Shown in pieces: positions 1 through 10,958 of a stretch of 64,000 nt of DNA. Origin of the DNA: Rutpela maculata (lineage: Eukaryota > Arthropoda > Insecta > Coleoptera > Cerambycidae); contig OW386285.2 of NCBI GenBank assembly GCA_936432065.2, positions 408,906,547 to 408,970,546 on the forward strand, read 5' to 3'. The number at the start of each line of letters is the position of its first letter. Position 1 is the first letter of the stretch. The notes beneath the pieces were generated by a model, which searched no databases, was not told where the DNA came from, and saw nothing but the letters and a program-made list of their open reading frames with translations. The position numbers were made by a program, and so were the translations under genes.

Positions 1-114
1 GTACGATATTATCCATGAAAAAAAGTTATCTCTAAATCCCATCGCAGAAAGTTTCTCTGCCACGAATGTCGGATCTATAGAATCAAAAGCCTTGGACAGG
101 TCAAAGAAAATATT
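1..114 (-). pseudogene. non-LTR retrotransposon reverse transcriptase fragment
   Basis: The minus strand translates to IFFDLSKAFDSIDPTFVAEK and on to ...MGFRDNFFSWIISY, which runs off the window edge. F-D-L-S-K-A-F-D is the conserved RT motif of Jockey/CR1-type LINEs (palm domain, around motif A). Upstream (about 115-200) the frame degrades, so only a fragment is visible. It sits downstream of tetraspanin exon 3 on the same strand, that is, in intron 3. The rest of the element would lie before position 1. Confidence 0.75.
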
Positions 115-410
115 GCAAAGAATAATTCTTGTGATGGCGTAATTACCGTATAGACATGAAACAATTAGACTGTGATAACCCCATAGAATGAATTAAAGGA
201 AGAGTTGAAGTTTTTTGTATTAAATTTTTTTGTAAAAAAATGTATAATCAACTTGCCATGGATGGCTTTTCATTGGCAGCATAGCGAGCGCTGCTTTTTA
301 AAAATATAGTACCGTTATAGCAAAATTTAAATCTCAAGCTTAGAATAAACAACAACGAAACGACAATTTTATTAGTTTTACACCCTTGCGAAGCACTACT
401 TCAAACTTAC

Positions 411-569
411 GTGCTCTTCTATAGTCTGGAAATAAGCTTCAGAGCCATTGGTATATTGAGCCAACATAAGTGCTTGCGTCTTTGCTCGTCTAGTATCACC
501 TGCATTTTCAAAGGCAATCACTGCTATGGCCAGTTCGAGACACAAGATGACACATAACGTTATTCCAAA
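411..569 (-). CDS. tetraspanin, coding exon 3 (TM3 and start of large extracellular loop)
   Basis: The minus strand reads 53 whole codons between an AG acceptor (570-571) preceded by a T-rich tract and a GTAAGT donor (405-410). The peptide begins FGITLCVILCLELAIAVIAF, a hydrophobic helix with the acidic residue (CLEL) typical of tetraspanin TM3. It continues into a hydrophilic stretch (ENAGDTRRAK...) expected at the start of the large extracellular loop. Exon 2 ends in ...SRPLLLF, so joining the two gives the normal TM2-to-TM3 hairpin with a very short inner turn. Both ends are phase 0, matching exons 1 and 2. The CCG signature of the large loop and TM4 are not seen and should lie on exons before position 1. 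Tetraspanins are four-pass membrane organisers; the substrate or partner of this one is unknown. Confidence 0.82.
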
Positions 570-1186
570 CTAAAAAATAAATACGTAATGTTATTGTATA
601 ACCTACTTCAATTAATCCTTTGTCTTGGCCGAGGAAATACAATACCAGTAACAGGATATTAGACTTATTCCTGGAATTTCGACCAACTTTATCTCAGTAT
701 AGAGAATGTGGAAATTGATTTCTTGTCGTAATAGTCACTATACTCAAAAGGTCATTGTTGCAAAAATTTAAACGTTTCTCAGTTATATAAAAGAGAATAA
801 GAAGAATTAATTTTATTTACGCTAAAAAGTTTTACAACAGCCTACAGGAAGAGACAGTATATAGTACAGTAAAATTAGAAGTTATATATGATAAGTTACC
901 GGAGATTTTTGAAGGAGTTCATAATACTGTAGATTTTCCGGGTCGTGATGGCTGTGCTCCCGATGAGGGGGGGGTGGTGGCAAAAGTGCTCCAAAACAGT
1001 TTCTTGGTAGTAACTAAAGAACGCTTACAGATAACAAAATTGAAGTTATTATGAAAAATGTACCTCTTAAAATTCTGCCCAAGAAAGATCTTATACATTT
1101 TTTTAGAACTGACAGTTTTCCCGCAAATGACCTTGGAATGTCACATTACTTTTATTTTCTGGAAAAATTCGTGTTATCAATTAGTC

Positions 1187-1668
1187 GGGGAGCCCTGCCC
1201 AGCTGTACGTGTCGGGAAACCCTCCCGATCCTTGGGGACAATGTTTTTCATAAAGATTAAAGTCTAAGGAACAATTTAAGACATGTCCTAAAAAAAAAAC
1301 TGGCTGTACTTTCAAAATGGCGGCCATATGTTAAAAAAAACTGTCGCCAATGTTGTTTTTGTCATTTAACCCAAAAACTAAAAAAGATGGATAAAAACTT
1401 TGTTCACAAAATTGTATAGGAACTAAATTGTAGAAAATTTTATGCACTTTGTGTTTTGTGCAGAAAGTTTTTCTCCATCTTTTTTAGTTTTTGTGTTAAA
1501 TGACCAAAACAGCATTTGCATTTTTTTTTAAACGGACGCCATTTTGAAAGTACAGCCAATTTTTCTTTTTGGGGACATGTCTTAAATTGTTCTTTAGGCT
1601 TTAATCTTTATGAAAAACATTGTCCCCAAGGATCGGGGGGTGCACGGACAGTTAGAGTGGGCTCCCGT
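1187..1668. mobile_element. palindromic MITE with GGGAGCCC ends
   Basis: The left half (from gggagccctgcccagctgta) and the right half (to gttagagtgggctcccgtag) are inverse copies. Both contain the block around ccttggggacaatg and a 'caaaatggcggcc/gacgccattttg' stretch. The centre lies near 1440. Half-copies recur at 1690-2010 and 3990-4310. Short translations here are products of the palindrome, not genes. Confidence 0.6.
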
Positions 1669-2048
1669 AGTATTACGTTTTATATTGAATTTTATATTTT
1701 ATTTTAAGAATCGAATCATTTATCCTACCTATCCAAATATTGTATAGGAACAAAATTGTAGAAAATTTTATGCACTTTGTTTTTTGTGCAGAAAGTTTTT
1801 CTCCATCTTTTTTAGTTCTTGTGTTAAATGACAAAAACCATATTTGCAAATTTTTTTTTAAACGACGCCATTTTGAAAGTGCAGCCAATTTTTTTTTTGG
1901 GGGGACATGTCTTAAATTGTTTCTTAGGCTTTAATCTTTATGAAAAACATTGTCCCCAAAGGGGGGGGGGTGCACGGACACTTAGGGTGGGCTCCCGTAG
2001 TAAATGGAATTCACACTGGAAATGAATGAAAGATTCAATAATACCATA

Positions 2049-2744
2049 CAGTGTGACACACTTAAGATGAGGACACTCTTATAACTTTTTTATTTTTTTC
2101 CGATTTTAACTAAATTTGACTGAAGTATAGAACAAATTAGTATCTATTTATGGCTAAAAAAACATTCAACTCCTATAAAATAAGCCGAAAAAATCAATAA
2201 ATCATATTAGACATTTCTTATCGGAAAATTTGATTAATGGAAGTTGTTGAGAATTTTCCAAAACCTTTAGTCCAAAATTTCATCAAAGCAAAAAATTGAA
2301 AAATTTAGAAACTTGAAAAACCTAAAAAATTAAAAAAAAAACTACAAATTACTTGACAACTACCTGACAGCTTTAAGTTTAATTTCAAACAAATTTATCA
2401 TGAATTTTTTAAACAAAAACTATCCATTAAAATGGTATTTTCGGTGATTATTTTAAACAAAATTTAAATATTTTGTAATCTTGATTAAATTTTGGACTTA
2501 AGGTTTTTGGATAATTGTGAACAACTTTCATTAAAAAAAAATCCGATAAAAAAATGCTTAACATGGTTTATTGATTTTTTCGGCTGATTTTGGTACCGCA
2601 GGTGGCTTTGAATTTGTAGGAGGCGAAAGTTTTTTTTGTTCATAAGTAGATACTAATTTCTTCTAAACTTCAGTAAAATTTAGTTCAAATTGGAAAAAAA
2701 TAAAAAAGTTATAAGAGTGTTTTCATCTTAAGTGAGTCACACTG
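2049..2744. mobile_element. TA-flanked foldback MITE (CAGTGTG ends), copy 1
   Basis: Inverted repeats start CAGTGTGACACACTTAAGAT and end with the inverse (ATCTTAAGTGAGTCACACTG, allowing mismatches). TA dinucleotides at 2047-2048 and 2745-2746 are the target duplication expected of Tc1/mariner-type elements. The body is an almost complete inverted repeat with loop near 2400. No ORF. Confidence 0.75.
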
Positions 2745-3264
2745 TATAATTTATGATGCTTGTAATAGTAATTCACGTTACAAGACTGGAAAGAGGTGTT
2801 TTACAGGTCGACCCAAGCTTGGGGAAACCTGCAAAATACTGTTTTTCGGTTGTATAACGTACAATGTTTTTTTTTTTCGGCCGACACTGTCATACAAAAT
2901 CAATTTTGTATTATTTTATTAATACATTTTCTAACAAATATAACGACAAATAATAATAACTAATTAAATAATAGTGTATTGTGTATTTAGGTGTGAAAGC
3001 TATACATTCCCGGACGACGATGCAAATTGTTGGCCGAGGCGCTAGCCAAGGACAACAAGCATCGAAGTCCGGGAATACACATACACCGAAGTACACATAC
3101 TATTTTTTCTGAAATCACAATCAATATTATTATGAATTAAGGAATTTGTATTAATACATAATATTTCTTCATTACAATCTAACTGCTTACTAATAAATGC
3201 AATTTTAATGTGAGTTGGTTTGTCTGCGTGTATTTATTTATTGTCTAAAATATACATAAAAACC

Positions 3265-3316
3265 GTACGGGAATGTTACTTTCCCGGCCTAGGCCGGGAA
3301 AGTAACATTCCCGTAC
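3265..3316. repeat. perfect 52-bp palindrome
   Basis: Two 26-bp arms meet with no spacer at 3290/3291. The arms start GTACGGGAATGTTACTTTCC and the centre is GGCCTAGGCC. The match stops at 3264/3317 (C against A). Confidence 0.95.
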
Positions 3317-3782
3317 AGTCTTGTTGATCATTGCTTGAAGGCAACGGATCTTCTCTGGTCTGTTTTCTGATAGTTTCTTAGCAACGGACTAAAATACTGA
3401 AATTGTGCATTTTTCGATCTGAAATCGCGCCGAAAATGTAGACATTGCCGATCGATTTCAGAAAAATATTTTTCCGACCGACACTATTATACAACTTCAA
3501 TTTCTGCTTGTAAGGCTTCAAAATCAAAATCCATATTTTCCATAACTTGTGAATTGACTTTTGAAAACTCGTAAAAGTCAAATGTATTTATTTATTTGAC
3601 ACTTATCTCAACAATTAACACAAATTGGTTTCCATAGCAACGAGAATAACAGAGATCGGAAAAGCTTTTGCCGATCTCTAATGTCACTTGCCGGTCTAGA
3701 CCGGGAAAACATTAATTTCTGGCGAATAATTTCTGGTCGGCAGAAACAAAAATTATTTTTAGCAAAAAAGAATGTTATTTTT

Positions 3783-3803
3783 ACTTCCACATCCAGTGGA
3801 AGT
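3783..3803. repeat. CTTCCAC terminal hairpin of a dispersed repeat family
   Basis: ACTTCCAC-atcca-GTGGAAGT forms an 8-bp stem with a 5-nt loop and is followed by tatagtaacg, an A/T run and a ctgtctg run. The same end occurs at 6060-6080, 22800-22820 and 29410-29428 (plus) and at about 31291-31312 and 58591-58615 (minus). Confidence 0.75.
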
Positions 3804-4345
3804 ATAGTAACGACAAAAAAAAATTAAATTTTTTTTATTTAAATAGGTTTAAAATGTCATGAGACGTCGAGATTTGTTTGAGCAAAAAAAAAAAATCCGT
3901 CTGTCGGTCTGGTCTGTCTGTCGATCTGCCTGTCTGTAACTTTTTTTCTAGAGTGGGCTCCCGTAGTATTACGTTTTATATTGAATTTTATATTTTATTT
4001 TAAGAATCGAATCATTTATCCTACCTATCCAAATATTGTATAGGAACAAAATTGTAGAAAATTTTATGCACTTTGTTTTTTGTGCAGAAAGTTTTTCTCC
4101 ATCTTTTTTAGTTCTTGTGTTAAATGACAAAAACCATATTTGCAAATTTTTTTTTAAACGACGCCATTTTGAAAGTGCAGCCAATTTTTTTTTTGGGGGG
4201 ACATGTCTTAAATTTTTTCTTAGGCTTTAATCTTTATGAAAAACATTGTCCCCAAAGGGGGGGGGGGTGCACGGACACTTAGGGTGGGCTCCCGTAGTAA
4301 ATGGAATTCACACTGGAAATGAATGAAAGATTCAATAATACCATA

Positions 4346-5039
4346 CAGTGTGACACACTTAAGATGAGGACACTCTTATAACTTTTTTATTTTTTTCCGA
4401 TTTTAACTAAATTTGACTGAAGTATAGAACAAATTAGTATCTATTTATGGCTAAAAAAACATTCAACTCCTATAAAATAAGCCGAAAAAATCAATAAATC
4501 ATATTAGACATTTCTTATCGGAAAATTTGATTAATGGAAGTTGTTGAGAATTTTCCAAAACCTTTAGTCCAAAATTTCATCAAAGCAAAAAATTGAAAAA
4601 TTTAGAAACTTGAAAAACCTAAAAAATTTAAAAAAAAACTACAAATTACTTGACAACTACCTGACAGCTTTAAGTTTAATTTCAAACAAATTTATCATGA
4701 ATTTTTTAAACAAAAACTATCCATTAAAATGGTATTTTCGGTGATTATTTTAAACAAAATTTAAATATTTTGTAATGTTGATTAAATTTTGGACTTAAGG
4801 TTTTTGGATAATTCTGAACAACTTTCATTAAAAAAAAATCCGATAAAAAAATGCCTAACATGGTTTATTGATTTTTTCGGCTGATTTTGGTACCGCAGGT
4901 GGCTTTGAATTTGTAGGAGGCGAAAGTTTTTTTTGTTCATAAGTAGATACTAATTTCTTCTAAACTTCAGTAAAATTTAGTTCAAAGTGGAAAAAAATAA
5001 AAAAGTTATGAGTGTTTTCATCTTAAGTGAGTCACACTG
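4346..5039. mobile_element. TA-flanked foldback MITE (CAGTGTG ends), copy 2
   Basis: Same element as 2049-2744, carried in the second tandem copy; TA at 4344-4345 and 5040-5041. Confidence 0.75.
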
Positions 5040-5282
5040 TATAATTTATGATGCTTGTAATAGTAATTCACGTTACAAGACTGGAAAGAGGTGTTTTACA
5101 GGTCGACCCAAGCTTGGGGAAACCTGCAAAATACTGTTTTTCGGTTGTATAACGTACAATGTTTTTTTTTTCGGCCGACACTGTCATACAAAATCAATTT
5201 TGTATTATTTTATTAATACATTTTCTAACAAATATAACGACAAATAATAATAACTAATTAAATAATAGTGTATTGTGTATTT

Positions 5283-5392
5283 AGGTGTGAAAGCTATACA
5301 TTCCCGGACGACGATGCAAATTGTTGGCCGAGGCGCTAGCCAAGGCCAACAAGCATCGAAGTCCGGGAATGTGCTTTCACACCGAAGTACAC
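5283..5392. repeat. long imperfect hairpin (copy 1 at about 2990-3090 decayed)
   Basis: Arms ggtgtgaaagc...cattcccggac and gtccgggaatg...gctttcacacc pair, with an inner ttgttggcc/ggccaacaa stem. In copy 1 the outer 3' arm has been replaced by acacatacaccg, so the outer stem is lost there. Confidence 0.8.
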
Positions 5393-5547
5393 ATACTATT
5401 TTTTCTGAAATCACAATCAATATTATTAAGGAATTTGTATTAATACATAATATTTCTTCATTACAATCTAACTGCTTACTAATAAATGCAATTTTAATGT
5501 GAGTTGGTTTGTCTGCGTGTATTTATTTATTGTCTAATATATACATA

Positions 5548-5611
5548 AAAACCGTACGGGAATGTTACTTTCCCGGCCTAGGCCGGGAAAGTAACATTCC
5601 CGTACGGTTTT
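5548..5611. repeat. perfect 64-bp palindrome
   Basis: Counterpart of 3265-3316 in the second tandem copy, extended to 32-bp arms (outer part AAAACCGTACGGG and its complement). Centre between 5579 and 5580. Confidence 0.95.
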
Positions 5612-6481
5612 GTTGATCGTTGCTTGAAGGCAACGGATCTTTTCTGGTCTGTTTTCTGATAGTTTCTTAAAATACTGGAATTGTGCATTTTTCGATCTAA
5701 AATCGCGCCGAAAATGTAGACATTGCCGATCGATTTCAGAAAAAATATTTTTCCGACCGACACTATTATACAACTTCAATTTCTGCTTGTAAGGCTTCAA
5801 AATCAAAATCCATATTTTCCATAACTTGTAAATTGACTTTTGAAAACTCGTAAAAGTCAAGTGAATTTATTTATTTGACACATCTCAACAATTAACACAA
5901 ATTGGTTTCCATAGCAACGAGAATAACAGAGATCGGAAAAGCTTTTGCCGATCTCTAATGTCACTTGCCGGTCTAGACCGGGAAAACATTAATTTCTGGC
6001 GAATAATTTCTGGTCGGCAGAAACAAAAATTATTTTTAGCAAAAAAGAATGTTATTTTTACTTCCACATCCAGTGGAAGTATAGTAACGACAAAAAAAAT
6101 TTAAATTTTTTTTATTTAAATAGGTTTAAAATGTCATGAGACGTCGAGATTTGTTTGATCTGTCTGTCTGTAACTTTTTTTCTTATCCGAAATATAATTT
6201 TGGGTTAACATTATTTTTTTTAAAATCGCGTAAGCCATGACAGTTAAGCAAAAATTTTCTGTAAAAAATACAGCAAAAGATCAATAAGGAAATTTATTCA
6301 GATTATAAAGTTATAGTATGTAAAGTTAATATATCATGCATTTTACGCAAAAAAAATTGGAATGTCGATTTCGAAATTGTTTGATTCATCATGTACACAA
6401 AAAAAATTAATTACTTAGTTATTTATTATTAATATAACAAACAATTACATATTGAAATTTTTCACAGGAGTTTAACTTTTA

Positions 6482-6670
6482 TGCCGAAAGACTTATTCCC
6501 AATCAAAGGAGCTCTCGTGCCAGCCACTCCACACCATTTGCGGCTGGTGTTTGTTGCAATCGAAGCTTTAGCATTTTGTGCTAATACACAGTTATTGCAC
6601 TTAATGCGGCCAGGCTTGTAATTTGTAATCCAGTGCTCGGCGGGGCATTAGTTGGTTATATATTTAAAGA
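6482..6670. repeat. dispersed repeat shared with 11720-11960
   Basis: Blocks such as gcggccaggcttgtaa, gctcggcggggcattagt and gctggtgt..caatcgaa are shared with 11720-11960. The first part (gccgaaagacttattccca) is inverted relative to the other copy. Not coding. Confidence 0.6.
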
Positions 6671-6986
6671 AACGCATAGAAAAATGCATGCAAAATATTA
6701 CGTTAGTAAACATTTTTTTTTTTTCTAAAAATAATTTTAGAAGCATCATAAATTATATGGTATCATTGAATCTTTTATTCATTTCCAGTGCGAAATCCAT
6801 TGATAACACGAAATTTTCCAGAAAATAAAAAATGTGACATTCCAAAGTCATTTGCCGGAAAACTGTCAGCTCTACAAAAAATGTATAGGATGTTTTTTGA
6901 GCAGAATTTTAAGAGGTACATATTTCATAATAATCCCCATTTTGTTATACCTAAGCTTTCTTGAGTTACAGCCAAGAAACCGTTCT

Positions 6987-8808
6987 AGGTGAGCGGTGCA
7001 CCCCTAAAAAGATGAATAAAAAGTGACATAACCTCCCGAACAAAGTTGCCAGATTGAAACCAATTGGAATTGATTAGTTACGTTTTAGGGAACAAAAAAC
7101 CTAAATAACATTTTTTTGTCCGAGTGGCAGGTAATTTGTTACTACCAATGAAATTGCAGAGTAAAAAACATGTAAAAAATCCATTTGAAAACACATTTTG
7201 TAAGTTAATTGGGCAAAAATAAACACTTTTTGTCTCTTGTAATGTTTTCGAAAAATGCACTGTTTTTGAATTATAGGCGATTTAAGGTCCGAAAATGGCC
7301 AAAAGTCGACAACTTCAAAAATTCTTATCTCGGCTTCTACTGGACTTTTTTTAATGTTTTGAGTCGTAAAATGATCGTTAATACTTATACTTAAACATAC
7401 TATTTTTTGTAATAAAGCAACTTTTCATTTTCATTCCACTCGGATGCAGACCATAAAAAAAGTGAAATTTTTTTTTATTTTATCAATTTTTTCAAAATTT
7501 TTAAATTAAGTCAGGCTAGAAAAAAAACAAAAAATAAAAGTGGGTAGACCACATGTTTTTGAACAAAAAATGTTCTAATAAAATCTATCGCTAAAGCCAC
7601 GGTTTTCCCGGCAAAAAATAGTGAAATAACGTTGTCACTTTGCTCGGACAATCGCACGGTTAAATGCATACTACGGAACCTCTAAAAATTCTTAGCAGTT
7701 CTAACAAGTAAAATAAAGCTATTTTCTCTTTCTGATTACACATTTTTAAATTTTTTCTTAGTGACTAAGAGGATAAATAGTGAGTCTGGAGGTAAAATAT
7801 TGGAAATGTAAATGTAATGTATTGGAAAAGTTCCAGAATTTGTACTCAAAACAATCAAAGATATTTTCATAGTTATACGGATAAGATCTTGACAATCGCA
7901 AGTTTTTATCATGGTTACAGCCTCCAATATATTTATCAAGAAAATCATCAAGCAGTTAAATTAAAATGATTTGAGATGTACTTTTTTTGAATCCACGTTA
8001 CTACAACTTAATAAACCATAATAATCATAAAATGTACATTCTTTTTAACAGTTTTCAATGAAGAAAGAATTTTTTTGAAGGGGCTTTTATTTTTTTCTAT
8101 ATTGTTTATTGTGACCACTTTATTTCGGGCATGATAATTTATATAAGTATATTTTTACATCCATCCTTTGCTCCTTTTTTTCCGGGAAAACCGTGGCTTT
8201 AGCGATACATTTTATTAAAACATTTTTTGTTCAGAAACACGCGGTCTACCCACTTTTATTTTTTGTTTTTTTCTAGCCTGACTTAATTGAAAAATTTTGA
8301 AAAAATTGATAAAATAAAAATTTTTTTCACTTTTTTTATGTTATGCATCCGAGTGGAATGAAAATGAAAAGTTGCTTTATTACAAAAAATAGTATGTTTA
8401 AGTATAAGTATTAACGATCATTTTACGACCCGAAACAAAAAAAAAAGTTCAGTAGAAGCCGAGATAAGAATTTTTGAAGTTGTCGACTTTTGGCCATTTT
8501 CGGACCTTAAATCGCCTATAACTCAAAAACAGTGCATTTTTTGAAAACATTACAAGAGACAAAAAGTGTTTATTTTTGCCCAATTAACTTACAAAATGTA
8601 TTTTCAAATGGATTTTTTACATTTTTTTTACTCTGCAATTTCATTGGTTGTAACAAATTACCTGCCACTCGGACAAAAAAATGTTATTTAAGTTTTTTTG
8701 TTCCCTAAAACGTAACTAATCGATTCCAATTAGTTTCAATCTGGCAACTTTGTTCGGGAGGTTATGTCACTTTTTTATTCATCTTTTTAGGGGTGCACCG
8801 CTCGCCTA
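6987..8808. mobile_element. 1.8-kb foldback element inserted in the outer repeat
   Basis: Arms of about 630 bp (6987-7625 and 8180-8808) are near-perfect inverse copies. The outer end is taggtgagcggtgcacccct against aggggtgcaccgctcgccta; the inner end contains cgctaaagccacggttttcc and its complement. The loop is 7626-8180. It has no coding content and splits the right arm of 899-8885. Confidence 0.8.
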
Positions 8809-9016
8809 TTCGGGGTGCGGGGAGCACAGCCATCACGACCCGGAAATCTACAGTATTATTCGAGATATCAAAATAAACTTCTCCGTAAATTTTCAAAAAT
8901 CCCCAGTTACTTCAACTAACTTTCCTCATATGACTGGCCTATAAGTCGCACAAACCTAGAAAAAGGTTCATTCGCCGTATTTACAATTTATTAATAAAGT
9001 AATATTCCTACTACTA

Positions 9017-10548
9017 ATAGTGCAGTAACTAGAGGCTTTAACTTCGGAATAATGTCATATTGAACGGATTTCGTTCATTTTTGGCAGTATAATAGTAAAT
9101 GCTTCACAGAAAAGTTTCTATATTGAGCGGGGGCTTGCTAATTTATAGGGGTGGATGCCACCCCCTGTCAGGGGGTGGCACTTAAAAAATATATAAGTTT
9201 ATATTTGGTATCCAAGTGTTTCGAAATTACCTTTAATGTTTAAAATGCATTTTTTTCTAAAGCAAGTGCTTTATATGAGCAAACAAATTTGAGCATCTAG
9301 GTAAATGCTACATCTTAACGAAAAACTGTATTTGAGATAATTTTTTTAAATTATTGACTAATTAGAGTAACAAGATGGCGACCCTTTTATATAAAAAAAT
9401 ATAAATACGCACATTTTTCCGTCATAACTTCTTTATTTCTTATGCTACAGGAACGAATAAAAAATAATTTTAAACCGCAGTTAGTTGTCGTTAATTTCAT
9501 TTCTTAGCATGCGTGACGTAGGTGTCACAATTTCTGAGATATTTAACATTTAAACTGCATTTTTCGTCTTATAAACGTTCGGACGCCATTCATAAACTTC
9601 CATATGTTCGAAACTATTAAATCTATGTAAATAAATAAACAAGCGAAATTCATTATCAATTCATGAGCTTTATTTTTGGTCTCTCCCCATTTTTCCATAA
9701 AATTAATATTTATTGAGATATTTGGAAAAGGAAAAAAAAAATTCCGTTTTATCGAAAATACCTTTATAGTTTAAACTGTATTTTTTTCTAAAGCAAGTGC
9801 TGTATACAAACCAAAAAATTTGAGCATCTACGTCATGCTCTATATTAATGAGAAACAGTGTTTGAAATTTATTTTTTTATTACTGGCTAATTACAGTAAC
9901 AAAATGACGACGTTATTATTAAAAAAATGTGTAGACGCACATTGCTTCGGTCATAACTTCTTTGTTTTTGATACTACGGAAACAAATAAAAAAACAGTTG
10001 AAAGCATCCTTGACGTAGGTGTCACAGTTTGAGATATTTAACTCTCACTCTAAATAATTATCTTATGAACACTTGGATGCCAAATGTAAACTTAAATATC
10101 TCCGAAATTATTAATCCTACATCAATAAACAAAAAATATAATTAATTCCCAGTTTGTACTTTCTGTAATTGGTCTGTAACATTTTTTCGATAAAGTAATA
10201 CTTTTCGAGATGCTTGACGAAAGCCGTTTGGAAATACCTATTTTTAAGCTAAAATCGCAATTTTGTAGTCGTTATAACTTAAAACCTATCAATTTATGTG
10301 AAAAATTGCATAGAACCTTTTCTTCTTAAAATTTGATTCTACTTCAGTTCCAATAAATACATATATTTTTTAAGTGCCACCCCCTGGGAGGGGGTGGCAT
10401 CCACCCCCTATAAATTAGCAAGCCCCCGCACAATATAGAAACTTTTCTGTGAAGCATTTACTTTTATACTGCCAAAAATGAACGAAATCCGTTCAATATA
10501 TCATAATTCCGAAGTTTTGCATATTTTTTACCTCTAGGTACCGTACTA
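9017..10548. mobile_element. foldback element with ccaccccct termini, copy A
   Basis: Arms 9017-9200 and 10350-10548 are inverse: ttgaacggatttcgttcatt, gggggcttgctaatttatag, gccaccccctgtcagggggt. The interior has diverged internal copies (gcaagtgctttatatgagc / gcaagtgctgtatacaaac). Related to 52590-54137. Confidence 0.72.
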
Positions 10549-10958
10549 TAAAGAAAAATTAAAGAAACAATTTAAACTACATTTTTACAAAGGAATACAA
10601 AGAATTAATATAAATCCTTCAAAGTTTGTCTTAAAACTATTGAATTCCACTTAGAGTTATGTAGTCTTCTGTGTTTTTATTTCCAGACATGGTCTATTGC
10701 TTGCAAAATTGTCGACTATGTTAAAAATATCATGTAACTTCCTACTTCCTGAGATTAAATCCAAGATATTTCAATTACTTATAAGTGTACATATGATATA
10801 ATTATAAATAAGTTTATGTCAATAAGGAAAATTGAATAATTTTGAACAAGGTCACATCAACAAGAAAGTATAATGAAGAAATAGAGTTATGTATCACATT
10901 AAATGGCTGAATGCTGGTAGCAAAGTAATTATACTCTTTACAATTGCGAAGCAAAAGT

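Larger units (their letters stand above)
1653..3948. repeat. 2.3-kb tandem duplication, copy 1
   Basis: The unit begins gagtgggctcccgtagtatt and ends in the ctgtctgtaacttttttt run. It repeats as copy 2 with an offset of 2296 bp at the start, falling to about 2277 bp by the end because of small indels. The order of contents is identical: MITE half, TA-flanked foldback, hairpin, perfect palindrome, CTTCCAC hairpin. Differences are few, such as one extra or missing base in homopolymers and a short substitution at 3075-3095. Confidence 0.88.
3949..6182. repeat. 2.3-kb tandem duplication, copy 2
   Basis: Direct copy of 1653-3948. It keeps the palindromic structures better than copy 1: the arms of the hairpin at 5283-5392 and the palindrome at 5548-5611 are longer than their counterparts. 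The ctgtctgtctg tail is a little shorter (about 6160-6182). After the end the sequence is unrelated to copy 1. Confidence 0.88.
899..8885. repeat. outer foldback element with split right arm
   Basis: The left arm (about 899-1180) is matched in inverse orientation by 6793-6986 and then 8809-8885. For example, ccgggtcgtgatggctgtgc (left) is the complement of gcacagccatcacgacccgg (right), and ggaatgtcacattac matches aaatgtgacattcc. The right arm is cut in two by the 6987-8808 foldback. The interior holds a palindromic MITE and a 2.3-kb tandem duplication. No transposase is seen. Arm ends are accurate to roughly 20 bp. Confidence 0.65.

Noticed and set aside
1673..4184. Identical 71-residue minus-strand frames at 1673-1888 and 3969-4184
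   Set aside because: Identity comes from the tandem duplication of a MITE half; no codon structure or domain.
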